64,000 bases of DNA from Bog-375 sp049587755 (GTDB taxonomy: Bacteria; Acidobacteriota; Terriglobia; Bryobacterales; Bryobacteraceae). Location: NCBI GenBank assembly GCA_049587755.1, contig JBAVEN010000108.1, forward strand, positions 51,814 through 115,813, written 5' to 3'. The notes under the pieces were generated by a model. The model saw only the letters and a list, made by a program, of their open reading frames with translations, was not told where the DNA came from and ran no database searches. This document shows positions 50,868 to 59,313 of this stretch, piece after piece. The stretch's first letter is position 1, and each line of letters opens with the position of its first letter. The position numbers and the translations under genes are program-made.

Positions 50868-51136
50868 ATTGCTGTAAACGGGAGAAAGCGCCGAGCGGTT
50901 CCAGTGCGGATTAGCCCAACCGCGCCCTGCCAGCCCATGATCGCTTTCGATCGTGGCCAGATCGGCGGCTTGCCGACTACCCAGGACTTGGCCGTTCGCG
51001 GGCGGGCAACCCGAACTCCTATCAAGTAAAATAGCCTTTCGGGGCTCCGTCCTCGTATCCATCTCCATGGCGAAGCTTGCGTCAAAGTTCCGAGATGAGA
51101 GAAGCAGGCCAGCGCAGCAGGAAGGTCCATACGCAC

Positions 51137-52099
51137 ATGAAAGCCGCTGTTTGTAGCAGAGGCGTTGTCCAAATCAAGGACGTCGAAAGGCCTGCCCCCA
51201 AGGACAACGAAGTCCTGGTTCGCATACACGCGGCGACGATCTGCGCCGCGGACTATAGGCTCAAGGGAATGCCGTTAGTCGTGGGATGGGTCATCGGCGC
51301 GAGGAAGGGCAAGATACTGGGGATGGAGCTGGCCGGAACAGTTGAATCCGTAGGCACAGCCGTGACCCGGTTCCGAGCGGGCGACCAGGTATTCGGAGGA
51401 ACCGGGTTCAAGTTCGGCACCCACGCCGAGTACGCATGCGCGCTCGAAAGCCGGCTGGAGATGAAGCCGGTCAATATGACGCTTGAGGAAGCCGCCGCGA
51501 TCGCGTTCGGCGGGCTCACGGCGTTGTGCTTCCTCCGGAAAGCAAATATCCAAAGCGGACAGAACGTGCTTGTCTACGGTGCATCCGGGAGTGTCGGCGT
51601 CTTCGCGGTTCAACTGGCAAAGCATTTCGGCGCGCGCGTCACAGGTGTTTGTAGTACCGCTAATCTGGAGCTGGTGAAGTCGCTCGGCGCTGACGAGGTG
51701 GTCGACTACACCAAAGAGGATTTCTCGAGAGCCGGCCGCGTCTATGACATGGTCTTCGACACAGTCGGCAAGGCCGGTTTCTCGCGTAGCCTGAAATCCC
51801 TGAAGCGAGGCGGTCCCTTAGTGAAGATCGCGCCTTCCGGGGGACTGTTATCGATCCTTGGAGACATTCCTCGAGAGACGTGGATTTCCATCACGGGAGC
51901 CGCGAAGGTCATCGGCGGACTGCCGCACCCCGCCCCCGGGGATCTGTCTTTCCTCAAGGGTCTTATCGAGGCTGGGGAGCTTAGGACCGTGATCGATAGA
52001 CGCTATTCACTGCAAGAGATCGCCGCAGCTTACCGGTATGCGGAGGCGGGACATAAGAAAGGACACGTGGTTATACTCCTCGAACAGACGCCCCAGTAG
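51137..52099 (+). CDS. Zinc-free MDR-family NAD(P)H oxidoreductase
   Basis: 320 residues from the ATG at 51137. Medium-chain dehydrogenase/reductase of the quinone-oxidoreductase/alcohol-dehydrogenase-like group: GMELAGTVESVGTAVTRFRA near residue 60, LVYGASGSVGVFAVQLAK (nucleotide loop) and VVDYTKEDFSRAGRVYDMVF. The zinc ligands of ADHs are absent (CAADYRLK in place of the catalytic Cys/His set), so it probably reduces quinones or enones with NADPH. Upstream sequence to 51077 is basic and not part of the protein. It is a single gene. Confidence 0.88.
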   Translation: MKAAVCSRGVVQIKDVERPAPKDNEVLVRIHAATICAADYRLKGMPLVVGWVIGARKGKILGMELAGTVESVGTAVTRFRAGDQVFGGTGFKFGTHAEYACALESRLEMKPVNMTLEEAAAIAFGGLTALCFLRKANIQSGQNVLVYGASGSVGVFAVQLAKHFGARVTGVCSTANLELVKSLGADEVVDYTKEDFSRAGRVYDMVFDTVGKAGFSRSLKSLKRGGPLVKIAPSGGLLSILGDIPRETWISITGAAKVIGGLPHPAPGDLSFLKGLIEAGELRTVIDRRYSLQEIAAAYRYAEAGHKKGHVVILLEQTPQ

Positions 52100-52257
52100 G
52101 TTGGTCCGTCAGTTGCACCCGTCCACGGTCTCAAACTTCATGCGTTGGCAGCCGATGACTTGCAGCGGTGCTTCAGTTTCAGTGGGGTTGGGTTCGTCGC
52201 TGACACGGAGGCTAATGCGACAACCAGCACCAAGGCTCGCGAATACAATGAAGGACT

Positions 52258-54165
52258 ATGGGCAAACGAAGGCAGCGGCGCGAAAGTCGCCGTTCCAGTC
52301 GCGACGAACCGGCACACCGGCTTCCATTAGGATTGCTGCCGAGTCCGCATGCACTGCTGTCGGCTTTTGCTTTGCTTCTCCTTGTGGCAGGGGCCCGCTG
52401 GTGGCTGATCGGCAGATACAGCACCGATATTCCGTGGCTTGACCAATGGGATGCCGAGGCACAAGGGCTCTATCAACCTTGGCACTCGGGAATACTCACT
52501 ATCCAGAGCTGGTTCGCTCCGCATAACGAACACCGTATCTTCTTCACACGTGTCTTGGCGCTAGGTCTTTTGTGGTTGAACCGGCAATGGGATCCGCGGC
52601 TTCAAATGGTGGTAAACGCGGGGCTCTATGCATTCGTTTTTGCCGCGCTGTTTCTGGTCCTTAGAAGGGGCCGAACGCCCGGGTTTCAAGTATTCTGCTG
52701 GGTGCTGCTCGCGGCCCTGGGCAGCGCTCCTTACAGCGTCACTAACACGCTGCTTGGTTTTCAATCGCAGTTTTACTTCCTCACAGGCTTCTCCCTACTG
52801 GCGATTCATACATTGGTGAACAGCCGCCCTGGCTCCCTGTGGTGGACTGTCGGCGTTGCCAGTGGCTGTGCCGCCCTTTTCTCCATGGGTTCGGGTTATG
52901 CGGCCGCTCTCGCCGTCCTGGGTGTGCTCCTTTGTTCGACCTTCCGTTCGGCAAAGGAATTCAGGCAAGAACTGAGAGGGAAATGGATGACCATTCTTGC
53001 GGCATGCGGGCTCATCGCGGCCGGAGTCTTTTTGCGCCACAGTCCCCCGCAGAACGCGTCTTTGGCGGCGAAATCCGCCGGAGACTTCGGCCGCTTTCTC
53101 CTGGCGTCTCTGTCGTGGCCGAACGGGCCAATGATCCTGGTCGCCATGATCTCATGGATGCCGTTTTCGGGCTTCCTGGCAAACTATCTTCGACGACGGG
53201 CACGGGACGATCCTACCGAGCGCTTCATTCTCGGGATCGGCTTCTGGGTGCTCTTGCAAGCCATAGCGTTGGCGATTTACCGGGCCAATTCCGGGGAAGG
53301 TCTGGAATCCCGCTATACGGATATCCTTGCCTTCGGACTTCTTGCAAATTCCATCTGCGCGATCTGGCTTCTTGGCAGCGGGGGCAATCTTCGCCGATTG
53401 ATGCCGGTCTTCGCGGTTGTCTGGTTCGCGGTGAACGGGATCGGTCTCTATGCCGCCAGCTCAGACGGGACGGCCTCCTCATGGAAGCACGACATGGAAA
53501 TCCGGCGGGCAGCGGTGGCCGGCTTCCTAGCGACCGAAGACGAACGTTATCTGGACCGCGCCCCGCCGTATCCCGACGCTAAACGCATCGCCGCACTCCT
53601 CCTGGACCCAGCAATTCATCCAATACTGCCTGTAGGCATAAGAAAACCACTCGTCCTGTCGCCCCTGAATGGGTCGCCGGCGCCTGAATTCCTCAATGGG
53701 CTGAGCATGCCAGATCTGGAGAACGTGACATCCGATGTGTGGACCTTGCCAGGCATGTTTTCGCGTTTTGTCGTGATAGCGCCGTCGACCCGATTCGAAT
53801 ACCGCATTGAAAGGAAAAGCGCTCTGCCCTTCATGCTGCTATATCTTCTCGGGGCTAACTACGATGCCGCGATCGCTGATTCTCACCAGGCGCGACATAG
53901 GCTAATACCGCTGCCGCCGGGCGACGACGACCGGGGTCATCACGCATTCGTCTACTGTCCGACCGGGGAGTGCTTCTTGAGCGGCTCGAGCGGACCATCG
54001 CAGTTGGTAATCATGGAGCCGAAGGAAATCGGGTTCCTGTCTATCACGGCGTTGATTGCTGCGCTGTGGGGACACTTTGTAATGGCGGCCGGAGCCATTC
54101 TGTTTGTTGCTCTCGTTCTGGGGCCCATGGCGCGTGGCCGCCGCGCCCCGAAGACTCTGACGTAG
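52258..54165 (+). CDS. Polytopic membrane protein, possible glycosyltransferase
   Basis: 635 residues. After an Arg-rich N-terminus, about nine to ten membrane helices run from residue 33 (LSAFALLLLVAGARWWLIG) to about 410, then a 190-residue extracytoplasmic part and a last helix near 605-625. The first loop DIPWLDQWDAEAQGLY has an acidic pair like GT-C enzymes, and HNEHRIFFTRV follows. No specific family is recognised. Its GC content is lower than the surroundings. It is followed by the LpxD-like/GT4 pair on the other strand, so it may belong to a surface-glycan group. The ATG at 52258 is used; RBS is weak. Confidence 0.65.
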   Translation: MGKRRQRRESRRSSRDEPAHRLPLGLLPSPHALLSAFALLLLVAGARWWLIGRYSTDIPWLDQWDAEAQGLYQPWHSGILTIQSWFAPHNEHRIFFTRVLALGLLWLNRQWDPRLQMVVNAGLYAFVFAALFLVLRRGRTPGFQVFCWVLLAALGSAPYSVTNTLLGFQSQFYFLTGFSLLAIHTLVNSRPGSLWWTVGVASGCAALFSMGSGYAAALAVLGVLLCSTFRSAKEFRQELRGKWMTILAACGLIAAGVFLRHSPPQNASLAAKSAGDFGRFLLASLSWPNGPMILVAMISWMPFSGFLANYLRRRARDDPTERFILGIGFWVLLQAIALAIYRANSGEGLESRYTDILAFGLLANSICAIWLLGSGGNLRRLMPVFAVVWFAVNGIGLYAASSDGTASSWKHDMEIRRAAVAGFLATEDERYLDRAPPYPDAKRIAALLLDPAIHPILPVGIRKPLVLSPLNGSPAPEFLNGLSMPDLENVTSDVWTLPGMFSRFVVIAPSTRFEYRIERKSALPFMLLYLLGANYDAAIADSHQARHRLIPLPPGDDDRGHHAFVYCPTGECFLSGSSGPSQLVIMEPKEIGFLSITALIAALWGHFVMAAGAILFVALVLGPMARGRRAPKTLT

Positions 54166-54192
54166 GGCCCAAAAATCTGAAACTCGAGATTT

Positions 54193-54225
54193 GGCTCCCC
54201 ACATTGAACACGTTTCGAACTTTGG
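54193..54225. repeat. Dispersed repeat, copy 1
   Basis: Begins GGCTCCCCA and contains ACACGTTTCGAACT; the same pattern recurs at 62556-62589 and in part at 62674-62705. It lies 28 bases beyond the stop of the polytopic membrane protein gene. Confidence 0.45.
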
Positions 54226-54278
54226 CGGCGTGAAATGCGGTCCGCTCGGCCGAACCGCGACGTTGGAGACTTTCCCGT

Positions 54279-55166
54279 TCAGCCAATCGAGGCCACGTGG
54301 CGCAGCATCCGCCGGTGCTCTAGCGCGGTCATCCCGGTAACGTGGGCGTCGGCTGGAACGGATCGGATTACAACCGCGCCCAACGAAATTCGGGATCGAT
54401 CCCCGATGCTCAGCAAATTGCTGACGGTCGCGCCCGGGCCGATCCAAACGTCGTCGCCTACGGTGGTATTCCCGTTGATGGTACTGTTGTGGCCGACGAA
54501 ACAGCGCTTCCCCAATTGCACGTTGTGAGACACAAAAGCGCCGTTTCCGATCCGGGAATGTTCTCCCAGAGTAGTGATTTGACGGAACACGGATCTCGCA
54601 ATCACTGCATTTGCAAAGATCTCGACGTGATCCTGCACGCACAAGCCCCCGCCATGAGCCATTTGCAGCACTGCATCGAGGTGCCGTGCAGGCTGGAATC
54701 CTTCTGCGCCGAGGATTGAACCCGCCCGCACATGCACGCCTGCGCCAATCAACGATCCCTCGCCGACGACCACATTTGCTTCCACAATCGTGTTAGGTCC
54801 GACTCTTACGTTGCTCGTGGCGATCCAAGCGCGTGGGTGTATCCGAGCTAAAGAATGGATTTCGGTTAGAAACGGCGCCCCATAGAAACTCGTGTCTTCC
54901 ACCAGAAACTGCTGCAGGCGGAAGAATGCGATCCGCGGGTCCGCCGTCGTCGCCAACCCTTCGACATTGGGAAAGCAAGATGCGAGTTCCGGAGTGCACA
55001 GGACACATTTCGTTCCAATCACCTTTTGAGCGGCCGAAACGAATTCCGGGGCCATCACGAATATCAGTTTGTCGGGAAGGTCGTCGAAGAAGAACCCGAG
55101 ATTCAGAAATTCGGCGTCCCGTACCACGGTCGCCTGCAGGCGCGACGGCATTTCAGACAGTCTCAT
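54279..55166 (-). CDS. LpxD-like left-handed beta-helix acyltransferase
   Basis: 295 residues. After a mixed N-terminal domain (about 1-100: DKLIFVMAPEFVSAAQKVIG) a left-handed beta-helix of hexapeptide repeats runs from about 110: ARIHPRAWIATSNVRVGPNT, IVEANVVVGEGSLIGAGVHV, then FVSHNVQLGKRCFVGHNSTI. The order and the GAEGFQPARH-like segment (SILGAEGFQPARHL) resemble UDP-3-O-acylglucosamine N-acyltransferase LpxD. A usual LpxD is ~340 residues with a uridine-binding N-domain; here the N-domain is shorter and His of the FGF/QPA motif is not obvious, so acyl transfer to another sugar is equally possible. It is followed by a GT4 gene in the same direction, 16 bp away. Confidence 0.75.
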   Translation of the reverse strand: MRLSEMPSRLQATVVRDAEFLNLGFFFDDLPDKLIFVMAPEFVSAAQKVIGTKCVLCTPELASCFPNVEGLATTADPRIAFFRLQQFLVEDTSFYGAPFLTEIHSLARIHPRAWIATSNVRVGPNTIVEANVVVGEGSLIGAGVHVRAGSILGAEGFQPARHLDAVLQMAHGGGLCVQDHVEIFANAVIARSVFRQITTLGEHSRIGNGAFVSHNVQLGKRCFVGHNSTINGNTTVGDDVWIGPGATVSNLLSIGDRSRISLGAVVIRSVPADAHVTGMTALEHRRMLRHVASIG

Positions 55167-55182
55167 TCACAACCTCATAGAC

Positions 55183-56592
55183 TCACGGCTCAGGAACAAT
55201 AGCCACATGCGATTCCGCGCAGACTTCCGGAGCCAGAACATCGAGCCAGCGCCAACCTTCCTGGATGATGGTTACGCGCAGAATGTAATCGCCCGGTTCT
55301 TCCGGCGCAATCACTCGCATGGAATAGATGGACTCCACACCGGGCCATGCCGGGGGCTGAATGATCGTGCGAAGGCCGTGTTCGACCACCATTTTATGCG
55401 TGCGGCCATGGAGCCAGCGGTACATCAGCAGGGAGGGCCACGGGGCGGCGGTCGCAATGGGAACAGATGTCTTGTTATAGAGACCGATCTCGAGGGTGCA
55501 GTGGCGGCGCGGCGCGGAAGATCGTGGAGCGGTTAGCAATCGCAGCCGGAGAGCTCCCTGATCTTCGATTTGCAGAGGTGTGGTTGCAGGATGCCAATCC
55601 ACGTCGTCAGCAACCGGTTGCTGCTCATCCAACACCAGTCGATAGATCGTTAAGTACTGTTTCAGGGCATTGTCAAGCCCTGCATTTTCGCGTATGTAGG
55701 CACTGACCTCGGCAGCATCGCGCGAATCGTAGCGCTGGATCTCTTCCATGATCGATTCCGGAGAGATCTGTCGCTGCAAAAGGCGGAATCCGAAATTCCA
55801 GCGGCGCTGTTCTACCACGCCGGCCCTGGTTACCAGGGTTCCCAGTCCGCTGTTATCGGATAGAATCACGGCGCACCCTGTGGCGATCGCCTCCATCGCG
55901 CACCGGGCCTTGGCGAACACCAGGTCGTAGCTGGGGAGCAGGCGTTCCGGAGCAGCGCTCGCGTTTCCTGCGCCGCCGCCAACGATTTCCAACTCAATGC
56001 CCATTCGACGGCAGGCCTCCCGGATGGGCTCGACGTGGGTTCCTTTACCCGCGTAGTTACTGAAGACCAACGCGCGGTGTGGACGCTGTGGCAGTGGCGG
56101 GCGAGGATGGTGCCGATCCAAATCCACGGCATTCCAGACCACAGCAACCTGGTCGCCATCGATCCATCCCGTTGCGGTCAAGCGCTCCCGGCAGAACTCG
56201 TCGACTGCCACATAGCGGCGAATCCGTGGATGGCGGGGTGGAGCGTCGTGCCACCAATATCCACTGTGGCAGACGTGAATTGCGGGCACGCCGGGGAAGC
56301 GCCGTAACGCCTCGATTGTTTCCAGGTGGTGATGCCCGTGGATGATATCGGGAGCGCTCGGCAAATCGTCAAACCTTGAGACAACCGGTATTCCAGCGGC
56401 GAGGAGCGGGGCCACCACGACAGGATCCAGTTGAGGCGCCCAGATCATCGGAAAATGGCCCAAGCGCGCGAGACCGGATGCGAGGTCCATGACGACGATT
56501 TCCGTGCCGGTTCGGTTGGCGATTCCGACATTCGTTATCAGAATGCGCAGGGGACGATGGGGCGGCAATTGGCTCGACTCGGTTGGTATCAA
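55183..56592 (-). CDS. GT4 glycosyltransferase with C-terminal beta domain
   Basis: 469 residues. GT-B fold: LRILITNVGIANRTGTEIVV, DIIHGHHHLETIEALRRFPG and the C-terminal half RALVFSNYAGKGTHVEPIRE, YDLVFAKARCAMEAIATGCA and VILSDNSGLGTLV. The donor-site Glu of EGFG-type motifs is not obvious. From about residue 345 a beta-rich tail (LQIEDQGALRLRLLTAPRSS, EIGLYNKTSVPIATAAPWPS) resembles the Wzt-type carbohydrate-binding/beta-sandwich modules. It lies just upstream of the LpxD-like gene in one leftward unit and is divergent by 24 bp from the acyl-CoA ligase gene. Confidence 0.82.
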   Translation of the reverse strand: MIPTESSQLPPHRPLRILITNVGIANRTGTEIVVMDLASGLARLGHFPMIWAPQLDPVVVAPLLAAGIPVVSRFDDLPSAPDIIHGHHHLETIEALRRFPGVPAIHVCHSGYWWHDAPPRHPRIRRYVAVDEFCRERLTATGWIDGDQVAVVWNAVDLDRHHPRPPLPQRPHRALVFSNYAGKGTHVEPIREACRRMGIELEIVGGGAGNASAAPERLLPSYDLVFAKARCAMEAIATGCAVILSDNSGLGTLVTRAGVVEQRRWNFGFRLLQRQISPESIMEEIQRYDSRDAAEVSAYIRENAGLDNALKQYLTIYRLVLDEQQPVADDVDWHPATTPLQIEDQGALRLRLLTAPRSSAPRRHCTLEIGLYNKTSVPIATAAPWPSLLMYRWLHGRTHKMVVEHGLRTIIQPPAWPGVESIYSMRVIAPEEPGDYILRVTIIQEGWRWLDVLAPEVCAESHVAIVPEP

Positions 56593-56616
56593 TCATCATG
56601 ATAACGTAGAGGACCA

Positions 56617-58209
56617 GTGGGAACTCCAAAACTTACGATAGCGTCTTTGCTCGCTGAGGGTGATGCTCAAACGCTGGCCGTGGCTGATACCTCGCGGCTC
56701 GGATTGACTTACGAAGAACTGCGGGCGTTGGTGGAACGGACACACCAGAAGCTGAGCGAAAGCGGTTTGAAAGCCAGCGAAACGGTGGCGGTGGCTCTCC
56801 GGAATGGACCTGAAACTGCCGCCCTGTTCACGGCACTGGTCACCTACTGCCGTGTCGCACCGCTCAATCCGACCTTTACTCAAAACGAGAACGCATTTGC
56901 TCTCCGCGACCTGGGCGCGAGGGTAATCATAACCTCCAACGATGTTCCGGAGGCCATTCGCGCGGCCGGGGAATGCGGCGTGGGTCGGATGCTCCTCGTG
57001 TCACCCGGGGAGCCGAAACCCGGAGCCTTCGAATTGAAGTGCGAGGTTCCGTTGGCGCCACACCCGTCGCCACAAGCTCCACCCTGTCCGGACGACATCG
57101 CGTTGCTCCTGCACACGTCCGGCACAACTTCCCGCCCTAAACTCGTGCCCCTCACGCAGCGAAACTTGGTCCTGTCAACGCACGGAGTTGCCGATACACT
57201 GCAACTCTCACCCGCCGACACGTGCCTCTCGGTGATGCCGTTGTTTCACGTTCACGGGCTCGTTGCGGGGCTTCTCGCTTCCCTGGCTACGGGCGCGACC
57301 GTGTGCCTTCCGCCGGGGTTCAAGGCCACGGCATTCTTTTCCTGGCTGGACTCCTCGCAAGCCACCTGGTACACCGCGGTTCCCACCATGCACCAGGCAA
57401 TTCTGGCACGGGCGCGCCACAACATGGACGTTGTGGGCCGCAACAAGCTGCGGTTCATTCGCTCATGCTCCTCGACCCTGTACCCGAGCGTCTACGATAC
57501 ACTTCGGTCCGTTTTTGGCGTGCCCGTCTTGAACGCTTACGGTATGACCGAGGCGGCGCACCAAATCTCAAGCGTGCGATTACCGGGCGCCTCTTGCGCG
57601 ACAGTCGGAACTAGCAGCGGGCCCCTGATCGGCATCATGGATGCATACGGCAAACTGTTGGCGGCGGGCCAAGTCGGGGAAATAGTTTTGCGCGGCGAGC
57701 AGATCATGCCTGGTTACCTTCAGCCTGAAGGAGTCAACGAATCCGCTTTCTGCAACGGGTGGTTTCGCACCGGGGACGAAGGGTTTCAGGATTCCGATGG
57801 CTCGCTCTGTCTGGTTGGCCGCCTAAAGGAGATGATCAACTGTGGGGGGGAGAAGATCTCTCCTTACGAGGTTGAGGAGGCGCTACTCCTCCATCCCGCG
57901 GTGGACCAAGCGGTAGCCTTTGCGTGGCCCGATACGATGTTGGGAGAGACGGTTGCCGCCGCAATCGTCGTCCGGGAGGGTTGTCAGGTCGAGGAACGCG
58001 ACTTGCTGCGTTTAGCCGCCCAGCGCCTCGCCCGCTGCAAACTCCCACAGCGAGTGTTGTTCGTAACGGATATTCCACGCGGCGCCACCGGAAAACTACG
58101 GCGCATTGGCATGGCCAAGCGTTTGGAGGCGTCGCAACTTCTGCGCTCACGGGCGGATGAGCGACGCTCTCAGCGAACGCCACGGCTGAGCTTCAACGCT
58201 CCAACCTGA
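56617..58209 (+). CDS. AMP-dependent acyl-CoA synthetase/ligase
   Basis: 530 residues from a GTG at 56617 with AGAGG five bases before. Adenylation of a carboxylate followed by CoA ligation. The P-loop-like LLHTSGTTSRPKLVPLTQRN, YGMTEAAHQIS, GWFRTGDEGFQDSDG, GRLKEMINCGGEKISPYEVE and the C-terminal catalytic Lys in IPRGATGKLRR are all present. The sequence is nearest oxalyl-CoA/medium-chain ligases by general look, but the substrate is not predictable. It is divergent from the GT4 gene with only 24 bases between starts. Confidence 0.9.
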   Translation: MGTPKLTIASLLAEGDAQTLAVADTSRLGLTYEELRALVERTHQKLSESGLKASETVAVALRNGPETAALFTALVTYCRVAPLNPTFTQNENAFALRDLGARVIITSNDVPEAIRAAGECGVGRMLLVSPGEPKPGAFELKCEVPLAPHPSPQAPPCPDDIALLLHTSGTTSRPKLVPLTQRNLVLSTHGVADTLQLSPADTCLSVMPLFHVHGLVAGLLASLATGATVCLPPGFKATAFFSWLDSSQATWYTAVPTMHQAILARARHNMDVVGRNKLRFIRSCSSTLYPSVYDTLRSVFGVPVLNAYGMTEAAHQISSVRLPGASCATVGTSSGPLIGIMDAYGKLLAAGQVGEIVLRGEQIMPGYLQPEGVNESAFCNGWFRTGDEGFQDSDGSLCLVGRLKEMINCGGEKISPYEVEEALLLHPAVDQAVAFAWPDTMLGETVAAAIVVREGCQVEERDLLRLAAQRLARCKLPQRVLFVTDIPRGATGKLRRIGMAKRLEASQLLRSRADERRSQRTPRLSFNAPT

Positions 58210-58429
58210 GTTTCGCCCCGCGGTGATGCTGGCCGGCAAGGAAATCCGCAAACTGAACTTTGCTAGAGCCGACAGCCCCGTGCTCGCTGTGCTTCGAACA
58301 CGTGGCAATGATTGAGGCCAGTCTTCGTTGGCGCGCAGTCCTGATCGGAACCGCCGTGCAGCCGTCCTGCGATTCCGAAGCTGAAGAAGCCCCCGGAAAT
58401 GATGATAGTCGAATGTGCGGGCGGGCTAA

Positions 58430-59290
58430 TTACGCCCTCAGACCGTGCAGATACATGTAACTCGGTTTCAGTGCGTCCATATCCATTTCGACAAAGTAGT
58501 TACTAATCCCGCCCGTTTTGGCGGCGGCAAAGAGATCCTTCCAGTCCACGACACCCGATCCCACCGGCACGAATTTGCCCTCAGTGGCCGACCAGTCCGC
58601 AAGGTGCATAGATAGGAAACGGCGCGGGTACTTGCGTAAGTAGGTGCCGGCTTTATAGCCCATCCTGATCACGGCCACCTGGAACTGCAATCTGATCAGC
58701 TTCGGGTCAAACGTCTCCATCAGCTTATCGTAGATGAGCACGCCGTCAATCTCGTGGAACTCGAAATCGTGATTATGGAATCCCAGTTGGATGCCCGCCT
58801 TTTGTGTCTGTTCCCCCAGGTGATTCAGTTCGTCGGCGGCTCGCGTCCAGTCGCCCAGAGTGGCATCCGGGCGCAGCGCAAACGTAGCGACCACCATCTG
58901 TTTCAACCCCAGTTCTTTGGCGAAGGCGATGCGCTCGTCCATATGGGCCTTCAATTCCTGGAACTGGTAGTGACTGCTTTCACAACGCAGGCCGGCGTCC
59001 TGAATCCTTCGCCGCATTTCCGCGGCCTCCATATTCACGAACGCTCCGAAACCCGCGGTTGCGTAGCCGGGCGGCGAACACATCTCAATGGTCTGGTAGC
59101 CCATGCCCGCAAGCTGCCGGAGAGTGCCGTCGAAATCCTGGGACAGCGCATTTCGCACGGGATACGTCTGGCACCCGATCGGTAAGCCCAGCGGGTCGGC
59201 GCGCAACTGGCGTGCACCCGGTCCCGCGCAACCGGCCAGTGTCAAGCCTAGTGCGTTTTGTTGAAGAAACTCTCTTCTGGTTGCGTTCAT
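58430..59290 (-). CDS. Exported sugar phosphate isomerase/epimerase-like lipoprotein
   Basis: 286 residues from ATG 59290, with AGGAG four bases upstream. The N-terminus MNATRREFLQQNALGLTLAG carries a twin-arginine motif and runs into LAGC, a lipobox, so the protein is probably a Tat-exported lipoprotein. The xylose-isomerase-like TIM barrel follows: GCQTYPVRNALSQDFDGTLR, YQTIEMCSPPGYATAGF, HNHDFEFHEIDG and FLSMHLADWSATEG (metal ligands Glu/Asp/His). Twenty-three bases follow the Gfo/Idh/MocA stop, so these two are cotranscribed. Together they could act on 3-keto-sugars in the periplasm. Upstream frame to 59527 is antisense. Confidence 0.88.
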   Translation of the reverse strand: MNATRREFLQQNALGLTLAGCAGPGARQLRADPLGLPIGCQTYPVRNALSQDFDGTLRQLAGMGYQTIEMCSPPGYATAGFGAFVNMEAAEMRRRIQDAGLRCESSHYQFQELKAHMDERIAFAKELGLKQMVVATFALRPDATLGDWTRAADELNHLGEQTQKAGIQLGFHNHDFEFHEIDGVLIYDKLMETFDPKLIRLQFQVAVIRMGYKAGTYLRKYPRRFLSMHLADWSATEGKFVPVGSGVVDWKDLFAAAKTGGISNYFVEMDMDALKPSYMYLHGLRA

Positions 59291-59313
59291 GATCTCCTTG
59301 TCCGCCGGTCCAG

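Noticed and set aside
58418..58440. GGCTAATTACGCC shared with the hairpin at 5557-5569
   Set aside because: Thirteen bases only; here it overlaps a stop codon and makes a short stem, most likely chance.
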